From: Streptomyces sp. Ru71
GTDB lineage: Bacteria > Actinomycetota > Actinomycetes > Streptomycetales > Streptomycetaceae
Direction of reading: 5' to 3'
Length of the DNA: 64,000 nt
Assembly (NCBI RefSeq): GCF_002920535.1
Contig: NZ_PQSS01000003.1
Location: 62,001 to 126,000, forward strand
The position numbers were made by a program, and so were the translations under genes. The notes beneath the pieces were generated by a model. The model had not been told where the DNA came from, ran no database searches, and saw only the letters and a list, made by a program, of their open reading frames with translations. Positions within the stretch are counted from its first letter, which is position 1. Each line of letters starts with the position of its first letter. This document shows positions 8,747 through 17,470 of this stretch, piece by piece.

Positions 8747-9726
8747 CGGGCGGTCTCCTTGTCGGTGCTGCGGGCGGTGACGGTCTGCGCGGGTACGGAG
8801 CTGCCGGTCAGGGCGAAGAACACGTCGTCCAGGTCCGGGGTGTGCACGGACAGCTCGTCGGCCTCGATGCCGGCGGCGTCCAGCCAGTCGAGGACGGCGC
8901 GCAGCTCGCGCTGGCTGCCGTCGCTGGGGATCTGCAGGGTGAGCGCCTCGTCGTCGCGGGTGGTCTCGCGCAGCGCGGTCGCCGCCCGCTCGTACGTCAC
9001 CGGGTCGGAGAACCGCAGCCGCACATGGCCGCCCGGCACCAGCCGCTTGAGCTCGGCGGCGCTGCCCTCGGCGACGATCCGGCCGCCGTTGAGGACGGCG
9101 ATGCGGTCGGCGAGCTGGTCCGCCTCCTCCAGGTACTGGGTGGTGAGGAAGACGGTCGTACCGCCGGAGACCAGTTCTCGGATGATCTGCCACATGGTGT
9201 GGCGGGAGCGCGGGTCGAGTCCGGTGGTCGGCTCGTCAAGGAAGATGATCCGCGGGTCGCCGACCAGGGTCATGGCGATGTCCAGACGGCGCTTCATGCC
9301 GCCGGAGTAGGTGGAGGCGGGCTTCCTGGCGGCCTCCACCAGGTCGAAGCGTTCCAGCAGCTCGGCGGTGACCTGCCGGCCCTGGCGCTTGGACAGGTGG
9401 TGCAGGTCCGCCATCAGCAGCATGTTCTCCTCGCCGGTGATCAGCCCGTCCACGGCGGAGAACTGCCCGGTGACCCCGATGGCGGCCCGGACGGCCTGCG
9501 CCTGGGCGGTGAGGTCGTGCCCGGCGATGCGGGCCTGGCCGGCGTCGGCGGAGATCAGCGTGGACAGGATGCTGACCACCGTGGTCTTGCCGGCGCCGTT
9601 GGGTCCGAGGAGGGAGAAGATCGTGCCCGTGGGCACCTGGATGTCCACGCCGTCGAGGACTGTCTTGTCCCCGTAGGCCTTGCGCAGCCCGGTGGCCGCG
9701 ATCGCGAGTTCGTGGTCTGTCGTCAT
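8743..9726 (-). CDS. DrrA-type ABC exporter ATP-binding protein
   Basis: The 327-residue ATPase has Walker A LLGPNGAGKTTVVSIL near residue 40, the signature YSGGMKRRLDIAMTLVGDP near 140, Walker B IIFLDEPTTGLDPRSR, and an H-loop Thr/Gln variant (VFLTTQYLEEA). The C-terminal domain after about residue 230 is the DrrA regulatory extension. The protein powers the permease encoded immediately downstream, with a 4-base overlap. The two-gene unit faces the AfsR-like gene tail to tail and has no nearby biosynthetic cluster, so it may be self-protective or housekeeping efflux. Confidence 0.93.
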   Translation of the reverse strand: MTTDHELAIAATGLRKAYGDKTVLDGVDIQVPTGTIFSLLGPNGAGKTTVVSILSTLISADAGQARIAGHDLTAQAQAVRAAIGVTGQFSAVDGLITGEENMLLMADLHHLSKRQGRQVTAELLERFDLVEAARKPASTYSGGMKRRLDIAMTLVGDPRIIFLDEPTTGLDPRSRHTMWQIIRELVSGGTTVFLTTQYLEEADQLADRIAVLNGGRIVAEGSAAELKRLVPGGHVRLRFSDPVTYERAATALRETTRDDEALTLQIPSDGSQRELRAVLDWLDAAGIEADELSVHTPDLDDVFFALTGSSVPAQTVTARSTDKETAR

Positions 9727-9815
9727 GCCCCAGAGCGTGCGGGGCGCGGCATTCAGGACGGCTTCAGCGCGGTTTCAGCGCCCCGGGCGGGCCTGGGGCC
9801 GCTGAAACCCGCTGG

Positions 9816-10400
9816 TCAGAGGGTCGATGCGGGGCCCGGCGGGAGATGGACCGTCATGATCAGATGGCAGGGTTCGGTGCCCGCCCCGCGGTAGGTGTGC
9901 GGGGTGTCGCCGTCGAAGGTGGCGGTCTGTCCTGCGTCGACGGTGTGCTCGGTGCCGTCGACGACCAGGATCACCCGGCCCGCGGTGACGCTGACGGTCT
10001 CCACGACCCCGGCCTGGTGGGGGTGGCTGGGGTACTCCTCGCCCGGCTCCAGCCGCCAGCGCCAGACCTCGACGGGGGCCGGGCCGGAGGTCGTCAGCAT
10101 CAGCCGGGCCTCGCTGCCGTGCTCGCCGGTCCACAGCGGGGTGACGGACTCGGCGTCCACGACGCGGACCCGGCCCTCGGGCGGGCCCTGCATCAGCGCG
10201 GACACCGAGATGCCGAGGGTGTCGGCGAGCCGGACCAGGGTGGCCAGGTTGGGGTTGCCCTGCGCCTTCTCCAGCGCCACCAGGGCGCCCTTGCTGACCT
10301 GGGCCCGCCGGCTGAGCTCGTCCAGCGACAGGCCGGCCCGGGCGCGGGCCGCCTTGACGTTGTGCGCGACCGTCCGCAGGGCTGCGGTTGTCTCGGCCAC
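9816..10400 (-). CDS. XRE-cupin transcriptional regulator
   Basis: The 194-residue protein has an N-terminal XRE helix-turn-helix at about residues 12-66 (ARAGLSLDELSRRAQVSKGA, then LEKAQGNPNLATLVRLADTL) and a C-terminal cupin at about 110-180 (GEEYPSHPHQAGVVETVSVT and DTPHTYRGAG). Proteins of this layout repress neighbouring genes and respond to small ligands or metal bound in the cupin. It is divergent from the B3/B4-domain gene with about 200 bases between. Repeated motifs in that gap are likely its operators. Confidence 0.9.
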   Translation of the reverse strand: MAETTAALRTVAHNVKAARARAGLSLDELSRRAQVSKGALVALEKAQGNPNLATLVRLADTLGISVSALMQGPPEGRVRVVDAESVTPLWTGEHGSEARLMLTTSGPAPVEVWRWRLEPGEEYPSHPHQAGVVETVSVTAGRVILVVDGTEHTVDAGQTATFDGDTPHTYRGAGTEPCHLIMTVHLPPGPASTL

Positions 10401-10423
10401 TGATCACCCTCCTTGCGCCTGGA

Positions 10424-10503
10424 CCACTGGAATGGACCGCGCGGTCGTTCGGTTGACACACTTCGGTCGGTCCGTTGTACGGTGCGGTCGTTCCACTGAA
10501 TGG
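10424..10503. promoter_or_regulatory. Divergent promoter region with repeated CCACTG-AATGG motif
   Basis: CCACTGGAATGG (10424-10435) and CCACTGAATGG (10493-10503) repeat on either side of a TTGACA -35 (10453-10458), with weak -10 candidates (TGTACG or TACGGT near 10476-10483) reading toward 10607. The placement of two similar motifs around one promoter suggests operator sites for the XRE-cupin regulator. This is inferred from position. Confidence 0.45.
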
Positions 10504-10606
10504 TACGGGATGACCTCGTGATCGCTCTGCTGCCGGCCCTGGGCAGCTCTCCGGCACCACCCCCCACCCCACCCCCACGCGCCCGCACAGGAAACGGACC
10601 CAAGCC

Positions 10607-11314
10607 ATGCCAACCTTCCGTATCGCCCAAGCCGTAGCCGCCGCCTTCCCCGACACCCTCATCGCCCTCGTCACCGCCCACGGCATCCGAGGCCACGAAC
10701 CCTGGCCCCACACCGAAACAGCCCTCGCAGAGCTGGAGCAGCAGCTCAAGGACGGCACCTGGCACCCCGCCGACGAGAGCGACCCCCGCATCGAGGCCTG
10801 GCACACCGCCTACCGAGCCTTCGGCACCAACCCCCGCCGCATCCGCCCCAGCGTCGACGCGCTCGGCCGCCGCCTGGCCAAGAAGGGCACCCTGCCCCGG
10901 ATCAACCCGGCCGTCGACTCCTACAACGCCGTCTCCGTACGGCACGGGCTCCCCGCCGGCGCCTTCGACCTGGATCACGTCACCGGTGACGTCGACATCC
11001 GGTACGCGGACGGCACCGAGACCTTCACCCCGCTCGGCGAACCCGGCACCGTCGAGCACCCCAGGCCCGGCGAGGTCGTCTACGCGGACTCCGGCGGCGT
11101 CCTGACCCGCCACTGGAACCACCGCGACGCCCACCGCACCCGCGTCACCGAGGACTCCGTCCACGTGGCCTTCCTGCTGGAGACCCCGCACGCCTCCCGG
11201 GACGGCGACCTGCTGAAGGTCGCTGCCGACGAACTCCTCGGCCTCCTCGCCCCGCACGCCGAGCGGACCGCCGTGCGGTACCTCGGCGCGGCGCAGCCCG
11301 AGGTCACCGCCTGA
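10607..11314 (+). CDS. B3/B4 tRNA-binding-domain protein
   Basis: The 235-residue protein is a stand-alone version of the B3/B4 domain of phenylalanyl-tRNA synthetase beta subunit, a domain linked to amino-acid editing. It carries FGTNPRRIRPSVDALGRRL and the segment GLPAGAFDLDHVTGDVDIRY. Free-standing B3/B4 proteins are widespread and mostly uncharacterised; a trans-editing or amino-acid-related role is possible. The ATG is used without a strong ribosome site, and a C-rich leader of about 100 bases precedes it. The XRE-cupin gene is divergent and is its probable regulator. Confidence 0.8.
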   Translation: MPTFRIAQAVAAAFPDTLIALVTAHGIRGHEPWPHTETALAELEQQLKDGTWHPADESDPRIEAWHTAYRAFGTNPRRIRPSVDALGRRLAKKGTLPRINPAVDSYNAVSVRHGLPAGAFDLDHVTGDVDIRYADGTETFTPLGEPGTVEHPRPGEVVYADSGGVLTRHWNHRDAHRTRVTEDSVHVAFLLETPHASRDGDLLKVAADELLGLLAPHAERTAVRYLGAAQPEVTA

Positions 11315-11436
11315 ACTCCACGGGGCAGTTGGAGGCTCGGGGTCCGCTCGCCAGTACGCTGTGGTGCGCTGCGGCCCTCCCCCCACCGTCCCGCCGGCTT
11401 CGGCGGTACGTGCGGTCTGCGGCGCTCACATAGGTC

Positions 11437-12699
11437 GTGCGAGGCGAGGTTGAGTCACAGGTGCTGATAGCGGGCCGGTACCGGCTGCTCGAACCGATCG
11501 GACGCGGCGCGATGGGGGAGGTCTGGCGAGGGCACGACGAGATGCTCGGCAGACCCGTGGCGGTCAAACTCCTGCTGGAGCAGGCCAGTTCGGACGCCAC
11601 CGCCGCCGCCCGGTTCCGGCTGGAGGCGCAGACCGCGGGGGCGCTGAGCCATCCGCACGTGGTCGGCGTACTGGACTTCGGGCAGCACGAGGAGCGGCTG
11701 TTCCTGGTGATGGAGCTGGTCGAGGGCAGCAGCCTTGCCCGTCTCGGCCGGCAGCCCGCCGACCGGGTCGCGCGGATCGCCGCGCAGGCCGCCGCCGGGC
11801 TCGCCGCCGCGCACCAGCAGGGCATCGTGCACCGCGACATCAAGCCCGCCAACCTGCTCCTCGACGCCGACGGCACCCTGAAGATCGGCGACTTCGGCAT
11901 CGCCCGCTTCCTCGACGACCCCGGCGCGGCACTCACCGCGACCGGGCAGATCGTCGGCACCGGCCTCTACCTCGCGCCGGAACGCGCCCTTGGACGCCCC
12001 GCCGGACCGCCCTCCGACGTCTACGCACTGGGCTGCGTGCTCTACCAACTCCTGACCGGGCGGCCCCCGTTCAACGCCGACACGGCCCTCGGCGTACTGC
12101 ACCTGCACCTGGACGCCGCCCCCGTCCCGCCCCGCGACCTGGGCGTCCAACTGCCGCCGCCCTTCGAGGACTTCCTGCTCGACCTGCTCGCCAAGGAGCC
12201 CGACGACCGGCCCAGCGCCCAGCAGATCGCCGACTGGTTCACCGGCGGCGCCTGGCAGAGCCGGGCCGAGCCGCTGCCGCCCAGCCGGGAACCGGCGGCC
12301 CCCGTGCCGCCGCCCCCGGCACCCGCCGCCGTCGCCACCTACCGGCTCCCGGCACCCGAGCAGCGGCGCCGCCGCCCGTCCGGGGCGCGGGGGACGTCCG
12401 GGGGGCGGGGCCCGGCCGGGGGGCGCCGGCTCAGCCGTACCAAGAAGAAGGTGGTCGCGGGGCTCGCCGGTGTGCTGCTCTTCGTGGGCGCGCTGCTGGC
12501 CGGCATGACCTGGTTCGCGCCGGACCGCAGCTCCGCCGAGACGACCCGGCCCCCGGCGGCCACCACGCCCGGGCCCACGGATCCGGCCGCCACACCGGCG
12601 ACCGTCACCGCCGACGAGCCGGTCCCCGGTACGCAGGGCGAGGACCCGGCGAAGGACCGCAAGGGCAGGAAGAAGAACGGCAAGCACGACGACGACTGA
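11437..12699 (+). CDS. Membrane-anchored Ser/Thr protein kinase
   Basis: The product is about 420 residues. The kinase domain spans about residues 12-270 and is intact: glycine loop IGRGAMGEVW, VAVKLL lysine, catalytic HRDIKPANLLL, DFGIARF, and YLAPERALG. A proline-rich, arginine-rich linker leads to one membrane segment (VVAGLAGVLLFVGALLAGM, about residues 345-365) and a roughly 50-residue Thr/Pro outside tail ending in Lys/Asp repeats. No PASTA domains are present. GTG 11437 gives the length stated; GTG 11461 is also possible and has GCGAGG 11 bases upstream. The substrate is unknown. Confidence 0.92.
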   Translation: MRGEVESQVLIAGRYRLLEPIGRGAMGEVWRGHDEMLGRPVAVKLLLEQASSDATAAARFRLEAQTAGALSHPHVVGVLDFGQHEERLFLVMELVEGSSLARLGRQPADRVARIAAQAAAGLAAAHQQGIVHRDIKPANLLLDADGTLKIGDFGIARFLDDPGAALTATGQIVGTGLYLAPERALGRPAGPPSDVYALGCVLYQLLTGRPPFNADTALGVLHLHLDAAPVPPRDLGVQLPPPFEDFLLDLLAKEPDDRPSAQQIADWFTGGAWQSRAEPLPPSREPAAPVPPPPAPAAVATYRLPAPEQRRRRPSGARGTSGGRGPAGGRRLSRTKKKVVAGLAGVLLFVGALLAGMTWFAPDRSSAETTRPPAATTPGPTDPAATPATVTADEPVPGTQGEDPAKDRKGRKKNGKHDDD

Positions 12700-12712
12700 G
12701 CCCGGAAACGGG

Positions 12713-12738
12713 ACGAGGGCCCCCGCGGGGGCCCTCGT
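12713..12738. terminator. Bidirectional terminator between kinase and amidase genes
   Basis: A perfect 12-bp inverted repeat (12713-12724 and 12727-12738) sits between the convergent kinase and amidase genes and serves both. Confidence 0.8.
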
Positions 12739-12758
12739 TCACAGCGGTCGGCGGAGCG

Positions 12759-15074
12759 TCACTTGATGTAGACGAGTCCGTCGGTGGTGATGGTGGGACG
12801 GCCGCTGGTGCCGACGACCACGATCTTGACGGTGTGCTTGGCGCTGGTCGACCAGGACTTCGTCCAGATCGCCTGCCGGTACAGCGTCGTCGCGGACTTC
12901 AGGTCCACGGTCGCGGTCTTGACGCCGTCGACATAGACGTACACCTGGCCCGAGCTGGACGCCCGGGAGACCACCCAGGAGGCGGAACGCCCGGTGAAGG
13001 TCCAGGTGAGGGAGGCGCCCGCGGAGGCGCTGGAGTACGACTGACCGCCGAGGTAGCTGCTGGAGGAGCGGGTGCTCCAGCTGCCGGACTTCACGGCCGA
13101 GGTCTCCTGGAGGATCACCGGGGTGAAGGCGGCGGAGGCGGTGGCGGTGTTGCCGGCGTAGTCCGCGGCGCGCATCGACCAGGTGGCGGCGGTGCCGGAC
13201 GCGGCGGTGCGGGCGGCGCTGTAGGTGGTGGCGCCGTAGGTGGCGGTGCCGGGCGCGAGCAGGCTCACCGAGCGCAGCGCGGCGTTGTCGGTGGCCTTCC
13301 AGCCGAGCGTGACCGGGACGGCCGTGGTGTTGACGGTGCCGGTGCGCAGGGTCAGCGCCGGGTTGCCGGTGAAGGCGGGGGCGGTCGTCTCGGCGACGAC
13401 GGTCACCGACGCGGTCGTCGCGGTCCGGCCGGACTGGTGCACGGCGCGGACGGCGACGGTGTGGCTGCCCAGGGCGAGCGTGGTGCTCGCGGAGGAGGCG
13501 GTCGCGGCGGTCGTGGCCACCACCTTGCCGTCGACGAGCAGCTCGAACCGCTTCACGAGGGAGCGGGGCGTGGTGGCCGACCAGTTCACGGTGACGGCGC
13601 CCTTGGTGTAGTACGTCGAGCCGGACAGGCTGGCGCCGCCCGCCACCGAGGTGACCTTCAGGCCCTGCACGGGACCGGCAGCCCAGGCCCGGATGGTCGG
13701 CAGCTGCGCGTACAGGGAGCTGCCCGGGCACTGGGTGTTGTAGCCGTCGCGGTGACCGGAGATCCGCTGGAAGGTGTACTTGGTGCCGGCCGTGTAGCTG
13801 GTGCCGAAGTAGTTGGTCTGCGTGGCGCCCGCGTTGAGCTGCACGGTGGACGCCGGGTCGGCGCCGTACTGGCCGAGCTTCCAGGCCGCGACCCGGGCGA
13901 CGGCCTCCAGCGCGGCGTTGCTCGCGCCGGTCGTGGAGTACTCGCCGAGCACCGCGATGCCCGCGGACTCCCGGTTCCAGCCGTAGGTGTGCGCGCCGAG
14001 CACCGGCAGGCCGATGCCGCCCTTGCGGCCCTCGAAGACGGTGCCGCACTTGTCGACGAGGAAGTTGTAGCCGATGTCGTTCCAGCCGTTGACCTGCGTG
14101 TGGTACGCGTAGATGCCGCGCACGATGGAGGCGGAGTCGGTGCAGGCGTAGGCGTTGTCGCCGTCGGTGTGGTGCACGAAGACGGCCTTGACGTCCGCGT
14201 TGTACTCCGACGGGTCCGGGCTGAGCGACTCGTCGGCACCCCAGCCGGCCCGCGAGGTGACCGGAGGCTGCGGCACTGTGGACGGCGGCGCGGTGGGCGT
14301 CGGGGACGCGGTGACCGTCGGAGAAGCGGTGACGGTCGGCGAGGCCGTGGCCGTCGCCGTCGAAGTCGCCGTGTCCGTCGGCGAGGCGGACGCCGTGTCG
14401 GTCGGGGACGGGGAGACCGTGTCGGTCGGCGAGGCGGACACCGTGTCGGTCGGCGACGGGGACACGGAGTCGGTCGGTGAGGCGCTCGGCGACACCTCGG
14501 CCACGAACGCCGCGGGCGCGGGCTCGCTCACCCGGGTCTCGGCCGCGGTGACGACACCGGGGTCGACGAGGTTGACCTGGAGGCCCGCCGGCAGGGCGGC
14601 GGCGGTGCCGTTCTTGCGCAGCACGCGGGCCTCGACCCCGTCGGAGGGGCCGACCCAGCGCGGCTCGGACGCGCCGCGGTCGCCCTTGTCGGCGTGCTCC
14701 ACCGGGTCGACGTCCACGTCGAGGTCCTGCCAGGCGCTCCACTCGCCGGTCACGGTGGAGTGGGTGCGCACCTGGGCGGTGCCGCGCAGCCGGACGGCGG
14801 GGCCGTTCCAGGAGACACCGACGAGCGAGAACTGCTTGGTCTCGGTACGCGGCAGCTCGCGCTTGTCGCTCGCTGCGCCCTTCAGCGTCAGGTCGTAGAC
14901 CCGCACCGGGCGCTTCGCGCGCACGCCGGGGCCGGAGTCGTGGGCGGGACTGGCGACGGCGTACGTCACCGCGCCCGCGCCTCCCAGCACCACCGCACCG
15001 AGCGTCAGCCACGCCCGTCGTTTCAGGCTCAGCGGTCTGTACGCATGCGAGGCATGCGTCGTACGACGACTCAC
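12759..15074 (-). CDS. Secreted PGRP/amidase-2 family N-acetylmuramoyl-L-alanine amidase
   Basis: The product is 771 residues from GTG 15074, chosen because GGTGGGA sits 8 bases upstream; the frame is open to 15137. A signal or membrane anchor (RRAWLTLGAVVLGGAGAVTYA) is followed by a domain of about 180 residues, a Ser/Pro/Thr/Asp repeat linker, and the PGRP/amidase-2 fold (VTSRAGWGADESL, VFVHHTDGDNAYACTD, YNFLVDKCGTVFEGR, GAHTYGWN, ISGHRDGYNTQCPG). The zinc-type His residues and the Cys of HRDxxxxxCPG are visible. Fibronectin- or Ig-like beta domains fill the last 330 residues. It probably cuts or binds peptidoglycan outside the cell. Confidence 0.9.
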   Translation of the reverse strand: MSRRTTHASHAYRPLSLKRRAWLTLGAVVLGGAGAVTYAVASPAHDSGPGVRAKRPVRVYDLTLKGAASDKRELPRTETKQFSLVGVSWNGPAVRLRGTAQVRTHSTVTGEWSAWQDLDVDVDPVEHADKGDRGASEPRWVGPSDGVEARVLRKNGTAAALPAGLQVNLVDPGVVTAAETRVSEPAPAAFVAEVSPSASPTDSVSPSPTDTVSASPTDTVSPSPTDTASASPTDTATSTATATASPTVTASPTVTASPTPTAPPSTVPQPPVTSRAGWGADESLSPDPSEYNADVKAVFVHHTDGDNAYACTDSASIVRGIYAYHTQVNGWNDIGYNFLVDKCGTVFEGRKGGIGLPVLGAHTYGWNRESAGIAVLGEYSTTGASNAALEAVARVAAWKLGQYGADPASTVQLNAGATQTNYFGTSYTAGTKYTFQRISGHRDGYNTQCPGSSLYAQLPTIRAWAAGPVQGLKVTSVAGGASLSGSTYYTKGAVTVNWSATTPRSLVKRFELLVDGKVVATTAATASSASTTLALGSHTVAVRAVHQSGRTATTASVTVVAETTAPAFTGNPALTLRTGTVNTTAVPVTLGWKATDNAALRSVSLLAPGTATYGATTYSAARTAASGTAATWSMRAADYAGNTATASAAFTPVILQETSAVKSGSWSTRSSSSYLGGQSYSSASAGASLTWTFTGRSASWVVSRASSSGQVYVYVDGVKTATVDLKSATTLYRQAIWTKSWSTSAKHTVKIVVVGTSGRPTITTDGLVYIK
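14285..14500. repeat. Ser/Pro/Thr-Asp repeat linker in the amidase
   Basis: Imperfect 18-24 bp tandem units encode SPTDTVSASPTDTVSPSPTD and then TATASPTVTASPTVTASPTP. This is a flexible, probably glycosylated outer-surface linker between the N-terminal region and the amidase domain. The repeat is coding, so it is not a CRISPR or intergenic array. Confidence 0.8.
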
Positions 15075-15198
15075 GAGGTATCCCACCCAGAAGAAGGCCG
15101 CGACAGGCGGCGGAGTCACAGGAGCCACACCGGTCACACCGGTGCACTGCTCCCTACAGCGGTCCGGACTCCGCCGGCATCACAGGGAAGGGGGGATG

Positions 15199-15214
15199 GG
15201 TGACACAGATCACC
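15199..15214. promoter_or_regulatory. Crp-like dyad upstream of the amidase
   Basis: GGTGA-N6-TCACC is a perfect dyad 125-140 bases upstream of the amidase start. It resembles a cAMP-receptor-protein site (GTGN6 followed by CAC). Crp in Streptomyces is known to act on germination and cell-wall hydrolase genes, but binding here is only inferred. Confidence 0.4.
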
Positions 15215-15249
15215 TTTCGGGGATCATCGCGCGTGTGCCGTCAACGACG

Positions 15250-15283
15250 GGCGGGCTGCCACCCCGTGGGGTGACAGCCCGCC
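15250..15283 (-). terminator. Terminator of the leftward FAD hydroxylase gene
   Basis: A 16-bp inverted repeat with one mismatch (15250-15265 and 15268-15283) begins 16 bases past the stop codon of the leftward hydroxylase gene. Confidence 0.75.
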
Positions 15284-15298
15284 GGGGGCGACAAGGGG

Positions 15299-17215
15299 TC
15301 AGGTGCGCAGCGACAGCACCTTGCCCAGCACCCACCGCAGTTCCCGCTCCGCGTCCTGCACGGCGTGCGCGGTGCGCCAGGCCACGAAGGCGTCGGGGCG
15401 CACCAGGACCGCGCCCCCGGCCGCGACCCCGTGCGCGTCGGACCACGACGCGCCGTCCTCGGGCACGAGGTCGCCACCGGGGCCCATGCGGTACGGCCGC
15501 AGCGGCACCCTCAGCTCGTCGGCCAGCCGCAGCGCGGCGTCGTACCAGGCGCGTCCGGCCTCGGCGTCGCACAGCAGCACCAGGGAGGTCTCGTACAGGT
15601 CGAGCGTGGACACGCGCTCCCCGTCGCGCCGCACCCACAGATGCGGCGCGCGGCTGCCGGGCGCACCCGACAGGTCCAGCCGGTCCGGCACCACGGGCCC
15701 GGCCGCGTCGGCACCGACGACCGCGCCGGCCGGGTAGCGGTATCCGAGGGCCACGTCGAGGATGCCCCCCGGCCGACGCCCGCCCGCACCCGGGCCGGAA
15801 CCGGCAGGCGCGACCGCGACAGCACCGGCGGGCGCCCCGGCGGGGGCAACCGCGACCGACCCCGAGGGCGGCCCGTCGGGCGCAACGGCGACCGCCCCCG
15901 CGGGCGCGACCGCGACCGCGCCGACAGGCGTCCCGGCGGGCTCAACCGCGACCGGTCCGGCCGGCGCGACGGCGACCGCGCCGGCAGGCGCCGCGGCGAC
16001 CGCACCCACGCGCACACCCACGCCCGCACCGCCGGCCCCGGCGCCCAGCCCCGGGTCCACCGCCCCCGGCGAGAACCCCGGGTGGCTGTGCTCCACCGAC
16101 CGCACCGCGGCCCGCGCGCTCGTCGCCTCCGCGACCGGGCGCCGTTCCGCGTCGTAGCTGTCCAGCAGCCCGTCCCCGGCCCAGCCGCCCAGCACGCCCG
16201 CGAGTTTCCACGCGAGGTTGTGCGCGTCCTGGATACCGGTGTTGGAGCCGAACGCCCCGGTCGGCGACATCTCGTGCGCGGAGTCCCCGGCGAGGAAGAC
16301 CCGCCCGGAGCGGTAGCTGCGCGCCACCCGCTGGGCGGCGTGCCAGGGGGCCCGGCCGGTGATCTCCACATCGAGGTCGTCCACGCCCACCGCGCGCCGG
16401 ATGTGCGCGATGCACCGCTCGTCGGTGAACTCCTCGACGGTCTCGCCGTGTTCGGGGTGCCAGGGCGCGTGGAAGACCCAGTGCTCCCGGTTGTCCACCG
16501 GCAGCAGCGCCCCGTCCGCCTCGGGGGAGGTCAGGTAGCAGACGATGAACCGCCGGTCGCCGACCACCTCGGCCAGCCCCCGCGACCGGAAGGTGATGCT
16601 GACGTTGTGGAACAGATCGCCCGGCCCGCTCTGCCCGATGCCGAGCTGCTCCCGGATGGGGCTGCGCGGCCCGTCCGCCGCGACCAGGTAGTCCGCCCGC
16701 ACATGCAGGTGCTCGCCGGTCTCCCGGCTCTTGGCGACGGCGCTCACCCCGTCGCCGTCCACGTCGAAGGACATCAGCTCGGTGGAGAACCGGATGTCCC
16801 CGCCGAGCGCCACGGCGTGCTCCAGCAGCACCGGCTCCAGGTCGTTCTGGCTGCACAGGCACCAGGACGTGGGGCTGAAGCGGGCCAGTGAGCCGCCCGC
16901 GTCGATCCGTTTGAACAGCCACTCCCCGGCGTCGCCGACGAGGGTCGGCGTCTGCAGGATGCCGTGGTTCTCGGCCAGCGTCGCCGCCGCCCGGTGGATG
17001 TCGCCCTCGACACCCGCGACCCGGAAGAGTTCCATCGTCCGGACGTTGTTGCCGCGCCCACGCGGGTGAATGGACGTACCGGCATGCCGCTCCACGAGGG
17101 TGTGCCGTACCCCCAATCGGCCCAGGAACACGGACGTCGACAGGCCCACCAGGGACCCTCCGACGATCAGTACCGGAACCCGGTGCACGGCCTCCTGACC
17201 GGCCTGTTGCTTCAT
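15299..17215 (-). CDS. whiE-ORFVIII: WhiE ORFVIII-type FAD-dependent aromatic hydroxylase with repeat insertion
   Basis: The product is 638 residues from ATG 17215, which has GGAGG 7-8 bases upstream. The FAD fold is clear: VLIVGGSLVGLSTSVFLGRL near residue 13, the GRGNNVRTMELF segment, the DG motif YLVAADGPRSPIREQLGI, and GRVFLAGDSAHEMSPTGAFG. It belongs to the phenol/aklavinone-type ring hydroxylases and would oxygenate the pigment polyketide late in the pathway. About 100 residues of Ala/Val/Pro/Gly repeats separate the FAD part from the thioredoxin-like C-terminus (LDLYETSLVLLCDAEAG); relatives usually lack this. It is transcribed away from ORFI-ORFVII, as in known whiE clusters. Confidence 0.92.
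   Translation of the reverse strand: MKQQAGQEAVHRVPVLIVGGSLVGLSTSVFLGRLGVRHTLVERHAGTSIHPRGRGNNVRTMELFRVAGVEGDIHRAAATLAENHGILQTPTLVGDAGEWLFKRIDAGGSLARFSPTSWCLCSQNDLEPVLLEHAVALGGDIRFSTELMSFDVDGDGVSAVAKSRETGEHLHVRADYLVAADGPRSPIREQLGIGQSGPGDLFHNVSITFRSRGLAEVVGDRRFIVCYLTSPEADGALLPVDNREHWVFHAPWHPEHGETVEEFTDERCIAHIRRAVGVDDLDVEITGRAPWHAAQRVARSYRSGRVFLAGDSAHEMSPTGAFGSNTGIQDAHNLAWKLAGVLGGWAGDGLLDSYDAERRPVAEATSARAAVRSVEHSHPGFSPGAVDPGLGAGAGGAGVGVRVGAVAAAPAGAVAVAPAGPVAVEPAGTPVGAVAVAPAGAVAVAPDGPPSGSVAVAPAGAPAGAVAVAPAGSGPGAGGRRPGGILDVALGYRYPAGAVVGADAAGPVVPDRLDLSGAPGSRAPHLWVRRDGERVSTLDLYETSLVLLCDAEAGRAWYDAALRLADELRVPLRPYRMGPGGDLVPEDGASWSDAHGVAAGGAVLVRPDAFVAWRTAHAVQDAERELRWVLGKVLSLRT
15775..16050. repeat. VAVAPAG-type minisatellite inside the hydroxylase gene
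   Basis: About ten degenerate units, mostly 18-27 bp, encode runs such as GAVAVAPAGPVAVEPAG and GAPAGAVAVAPAGSGPG. The phase is kept, so the protein is not broken. Units still resemble each other at the base level (GGCGCGACCGCGACCGC and variants), suggesting fairly recent expansion. Confidence 0.85.
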
Positions 17216-17470
17216 CTGCTCGCCTCCAGCGCATTGAGCCCACGGGTTCACATCCATGCCCCGCACGGCCCGTCGCGGCTCACGCTTCACCCGCTCACCC
17301 CGCCCGGATCGCGCGGGCGTGCAGCTCGGCTCAGGATCGTCCCTACGTGGCCGCGGCGAGAGCTGCCGGCCACCCCACACACAGCTCCCCGCCCGAAGAG
17401 ACACCCCGAAGAACCCCGAAGAAGCACCCACCGATTACTCAACTCCCCGCCCGAAGAAGAGGTGTGCAGG
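17216..17470. promoter_or_regulatory. whiE divergent promoter region
   Basis: These 255 bases separate the leftward hydroxylase from the rightward ORFI operon. In characterised whiE clusters this gap holds two divergent, sporulation-timed promoters, one of them SigF-dependent. I cannot place -35/-10 boxes with confidence. The segment has a direct repeat of CTCCCCGCCCGAAGA (17385 and 17443) and several CCCCGAAGA copies just before the ORFI ribosome site. Confidence 0.5.

Noticed and set aside
14285..14500. Regular repeats that could suggest CRISPR or another repeat system
   Set aside because: The units are coding, degenerate and contiguous without unique spacers; they encode a Ser/Pro/Thr linker.
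12759..15137. Start of the amidase at 15137
   Set aside because: GTG 15074 has a better ribosome site and gives a normal signal sequence; the extra 21 residues look like leader.
15762..16157. Plus-strand frame inside the hydroxylase repeat
   Set aside because: It is low-complexity on both strands; the minus strand continues a conserved enzyme in phase.
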